A DNA stretch of 15,933 bases from DATAEY01 sp038199035. GTDB taxonomy: Bacteria > Actinomycetota > Thermoleophilia > Solirubrobacterales > Solirubrobacteraceae. This document shows, in pieces, positions 14,609 through 15,933 of this stretch. The DNA is taken from assembly GCA_038199035.1 (NCBI GenBank), contig JBBPZM010000010.1, forward strand, positions 1-15,933. The letters are read 5' to 3'. Within the stretch, counting starts at the first letter, position 1, and each line of letters opens with the position of its first letter. The translations under genes and the position numbers were made by a program. A model generated the notes under the pieces. That model did no database searches. It worked only from the letters and a program-made list of their open reading frames with translations, and had not been told where the DNA came from.

Positions 14609-14866
14609 TCAGCGCCCGTAGCGGGCCTGGGCAGTCTGCTTGGACACGCCCAGCATCGCGGCGATCGCCGCCCAGGAGTAACCCTCGGCTCGGGCAGCGC
14701 TGACGGCTTCGACCAGCTCCGCGTCGGCGGCCACAGAGCGGCGGAAGGCATCTGCGATCCGCCGCAGCGGCTCGGCGTCCCGCCACGGCGGTTCCTCGCC
14801 TGGATTGGCGAGCCGCTCGGCGATCTCGGCGGCAACCCGCTCTTTTTCAGCGATGGTTCGAGCCAT
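14609..14866 (-). CDS. small helix-turn-helix protein, probable antitoxin/autoregulator
   Basis: The 85-residue protein has a charged helical N-terminal half (AEKERVAAEIAERLANPGEE) and a C-terminal helix-turn-helix at about 60-83 (GYSWAAIAAMLGVSKQTAQA), like sigma-70 region 4 or small repressors. This is the usual layout of an antitoxin: a partner-binding arm plus a DNA-binding domain. It begins two bases after the stop of the 83-residue gene upstream, and its ribosome binding site AAGGAG lies inside the end of that gene, so the pair is translationally coupled. The inverted repeat at 15121-15142 would be its operator (inference). The order partner-first, HTH-second is found in several toxin-antitoxin families. 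An alternative is a plain transcription factor with an unrelated small neighbour. Confidence 0.7.
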   Translation of the reverse strand: MARTIAEKERVAAEIAERLANPGEEPPWRDAEPLRRIADAFRRSVAADAELVEAVSAARAEGYSWAAIAAMLGVSKQTAQARYGR

Positions 14867-14868
14867 CG

Positions 14869-15120
14869 TTACTCCTTCGGCGGTTGGAATCGGCGAGTGC
14901 GGGCGGCCATCCCGTGGATGACCACGGGACCATCGTCGGTGGACAGCATCCCGACCTCGATGAGGTTGCCGGTCTGGTCGGGACCAAGGAACAGCGTGAC
15001 GTCGTCGTCATGGGGATCCGCGGCGACGGCGATGAGGTTGCGCAGGGCATGGCGGGTGTCTTCATCGGTGATCCCGTGATGGTGGGCGCTGGCTAGGACC
15101 GGGGCCTCCCAGAGCTCCAC
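14869..15120 (-). CDS. small protein, probable toxin of a toxin-antitoxin pair
   Basis: The 83-residue product contains SAHHHGITDEDTRHALRN at 11-28, an acidic DPHDDD turn, then beta strands TLFLGPDQTGNLIEVGML and GPVVIHGMAART. The pattern of a histidine-rich helix followed by a strand with GPD..GNLIEVG and a final VIHAM/ART strand resembles small RelE/BrnT- or DUF4258-like putative toxins seen beside HTH antitoxins in actinobacteria. This is recognition by pattern only, and I cannot name a characterised homologue. The GTG start at 15120 has no leader: it abuts the inverted repeat at 15121-15142, with TATGCT six bases upstream. Its last codons carry the ribosome binding site of the next gene. 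Histidines 13-15 and Arg23 are candidate active-site residues (inference). Confidence 0.65.
   Translation of the reverse strand: MELWEAPVLASAHHHGITDEDTRHALRNLIAVAADPHDDDVTLFLGPDQTGNLIEVGMLSTDDGPVVIHGMAARTRRFQPPKE
14872..14877 (-). promoter_or_regulatory. ribosome binding site of the HTH gene, inside the end of the upstream gene
   Basis: AAGGAG encodes the last Lys-Glu of the 83-residue protein, directly before its TAA, and lies five bases before the ATG at 14866. It is evidence for translational coupling of the pair. Confidence 0.65.
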
Positions 15121-15142
15121 AGCGTCAGCATATCCTGACGCT
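15121..15142. promoter_or_regulatory. perfect inverted repeat, probable operator/promoter of the toxin-antitoxin-like pair
   Basis: AGCGTCAG and CTGACGCT form perfect 8-bp arms around a six-base spacer CATATC. The element ends exactly at the GTG start codon (15120) of the 83-residue gene. On the minus strand it contains TATGCT (15127-15132), six bases from the GTG and well placed as a -10 box for a leaderless transcript. A dimer bound here would block the promoter, which is what an autoregulatory antitoxin does. Confidence 0.6.
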
Positions 15143-15299
15143 ACGCGTGGCTAGTCCGGTTGATCGATTCGAGCACGCTCCTCCGCCCACATCGACATGC
15201 CATGCGCGTGAACGCTTCTCCCGCGACTCACCTACATTGGCGGGCCCACCGCGCTGCTCGCGTGGCGCGGCCTGCTTCTGCTCACCAGACCAAATTCCG
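15143..15299. other. intergenic stretch without a recognised feature
   Basis: 157 bases between the operator and the pccB relic. It has slightly lower GC content than the genes and no convincing coding frame, tRNA or repeat. It should contain the -35 region for the toxin-like gene, but no TTGACA-like hexamer stands out. Confidence 0.4.
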
Positions 15300-15542
15300 C
15301 TACAGCGGGATGTTGCCGTGCTTGCGCTTGGGCACGGGCTGGCGCTTGGTCTGCAGGGTGTGCAGGGCGGTGATGGCCTTGGGGCGGGTCTCGTGGGGGA
15401 CGATGACGTCGTCGATGTAGCCGCGCTCGGCCGCGCTGTAGGGGTTGGCGAAGTGGGCCTTGTAGTCCTCGATGAGCTTCTGGCGGCGGGTGTCTGGGGT
15501 GGGGCTCTTGGCGATGTCGCGGCGGTAGATGATGTTGACCGC
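15300..15542 (-). pseudogene. pccB: 3' remnant of an acyl-CoA carboxylase beta subunit gene
   Basis: On the minus strand 80 residues read AVNIIYRRDIA, then KLIEDYKAHFANPYSAAERGYID, DDVIVPHETRP and the family-typical ending KRKHGNIPL, followed by TAG. This is the C-terminus of the carboxyltransferase beta subunit (AccD/PccB) that carboxylates acetyl- or propionyl-CoA. Full-length proteins are about 510-550 residues, so roughly 85% is missing. Upstream of the Ala-Val-Asn-Ile codons the sequence changes at once into a CRISPR repeat. The residues that remain are well conserved and free of stops, so the break looks recent, or it is an assembly join. A reading frame of 101 codons can be opened from a TTG inside the first intact repeat, but its N-terminal part is array sequence and not a real protein start. 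Confidence 0.85.
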
Positions 15543-15933
15543 GAACGTGGTCCTCGGTGACCGTCCCAAGGTTCCATTGTCCCTCGAAGGAACGCCTCGC
15601 TTCAACGGAGCCGAGGAATGTAGTCCTCGGTGACCCGACTACGAAACGGAGGCGGCGTGACCACGCTCATCCCCGCTTCAACGGAGCCGAGGAATGTAGT
15701 CCTCGGTGACTCGATGCAGTCGTTAGGGGCCGCGGTCGCTGTGCAAAGGCTTCAACGGAGCCGAGGAATGTAGTCCTCGGTGACCCCGTGGCTCTTGCTT
15801 GACGGTCACACCTGGAGCTCGCTTCAACGGAGCCGAGGAATGTAGTCCTCGGTGACCTCCCGGTACCGCGCCGGGTCACGGGCCTTGATAAGGCTTCAAC
15901 GGAGCCGAGGAATGTAGTCCTCGGTGACCTGTC
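15543..15933 (-). CRISPR. CRISPR array, five intact 36-bp repeats plus one degenerate, running off the window
   Basis: Identical 36-bp repeats lie at 15599-15634, 15675-15710, 15749-15784, 15821-15856 and 15893-15928. On the plus strand each begins GCTTCAACGG and ends CCTCGGTGAC. Positions 13-32 form a hairpin with perfect 7-bp arms CCGAGGA/TCCTCGG and a six-base loop. Spacers are 40, 38, 36 and 36 bp, plus a 37-bp spacer (15562-15598) before a degenerate terminal repeat. That last copy (15543-15561) keeps only the end of the repeat, with two mismatches in 19 bases. Degeneration marks the leader-distal end, and on the minus strand the repeat ends GTTGAAGC, like the common ATTGAAAC/TTGAAGC 5' handle of type I and III crRNAs. 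Both point to minus-strand transcription with leader to the right. No cas gene is in the window and the subtype cannot be assigned. Confidence 0.96.
15599..15634 (-). repeat. first intact CRISPR repeat (leader-distal)
   Basis: 36-bp unit identical to the four following copies. The neighbouring copy to the left (15543-15561) is truncated and altered, so this is the oldest intact repeat if the array runs on the minus strand. Confidence 0.93.

Noticed and set aside
14458..14835. N-terminal extension of the methyltransferase up to 14835
   Set aside because: The extension is Arg/Pro/Ser-rich, shows no methyltransferase-like sequence and would overlap the HTH gene on the same strand by 227 bases.
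15543..15605. Start of a 101-codon minus-strand gene within the CRISPR array
   Set aside because: The first 20 codons are translated repeat and spacer. Only the part from 15542 downward is protein-derived.

Overview
The window comes from a very GC-rich bacterial chromosome or contig, roughly 70% G+C by eye. The gene content fits an actinobacterium: a biotin-carboxylase/BCCP fusion alpha subunit and an epsilon-like subunit of acyl-CoA carboxylase, the short siroheme-type assimilatory sulfur pathway, and several genes that seem to be transcribed leaderless from a TANNNT -10 box. Class Thermoleophilia is my best guess, but this is inference from style and not from a marker gene. No rRNA or tRNA was recognised.

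Left part (1-3362): the 3' end of an unrecognised plus-strand gene, then on the minus strand a GNAT acetyltransferase and a complete acyl-CoA carboxylase alpha subunit. Behind these lies a short, broken relic of an MmeI/Eco57I-like restriction-methylation gene, with its core deleted and a one-base frameshift.

3353-5043: a plus-strand fusion of a SnoaL-like domain and a metallo-beta-lactamase fold with a complete metal-ligand set, then an open frame with no visible start that looks like the C-terminal domain of a secreted protein.

5124-11043: a five-gene minus-strand sulfate assimilation operon in the order sir, cysH, tauE/safE-type transporter, cysD, cysN. CysDN make APS, CysH (the Fe-S, APS-using type) makes sulfite, and Sir makes sulfide; no APS kinase is needed or present. 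The TauE/SafE permease in the middle probably moves sulfate or sulfite.

11182-13767: a small acyl-CoA carboxylase epsilon-like gene (minus) is divergent from an ornithine cyclodeaminase/mu-crystallin family gene (plus), and their predicted -10 boxes overlap. A cytochrome P450 follows on the plus strand.

13789-15142: minus-strand class I SAM methyltransferase, then a two-gene toxin-antitoxin-like cassette. It has a perfect 8-bp inverted repeat directly against the GTG start of its first gene.

15300-15933: the last 80 codons of an acyl-CoA carboxylase beta subunit (pccB-like) run straight into the degenerate terminal repeat of a CRISPR array. The array has five intact 36-bp repeats and continues off the right edge. 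Repeat features suggest that it is transcribed on the minus strand, toward the pccB relic, with leader and any cas genes to the right of the window. The junction is the most unusual point in the window: either a real rearrangement at the old end of an array or an assembly chimera.
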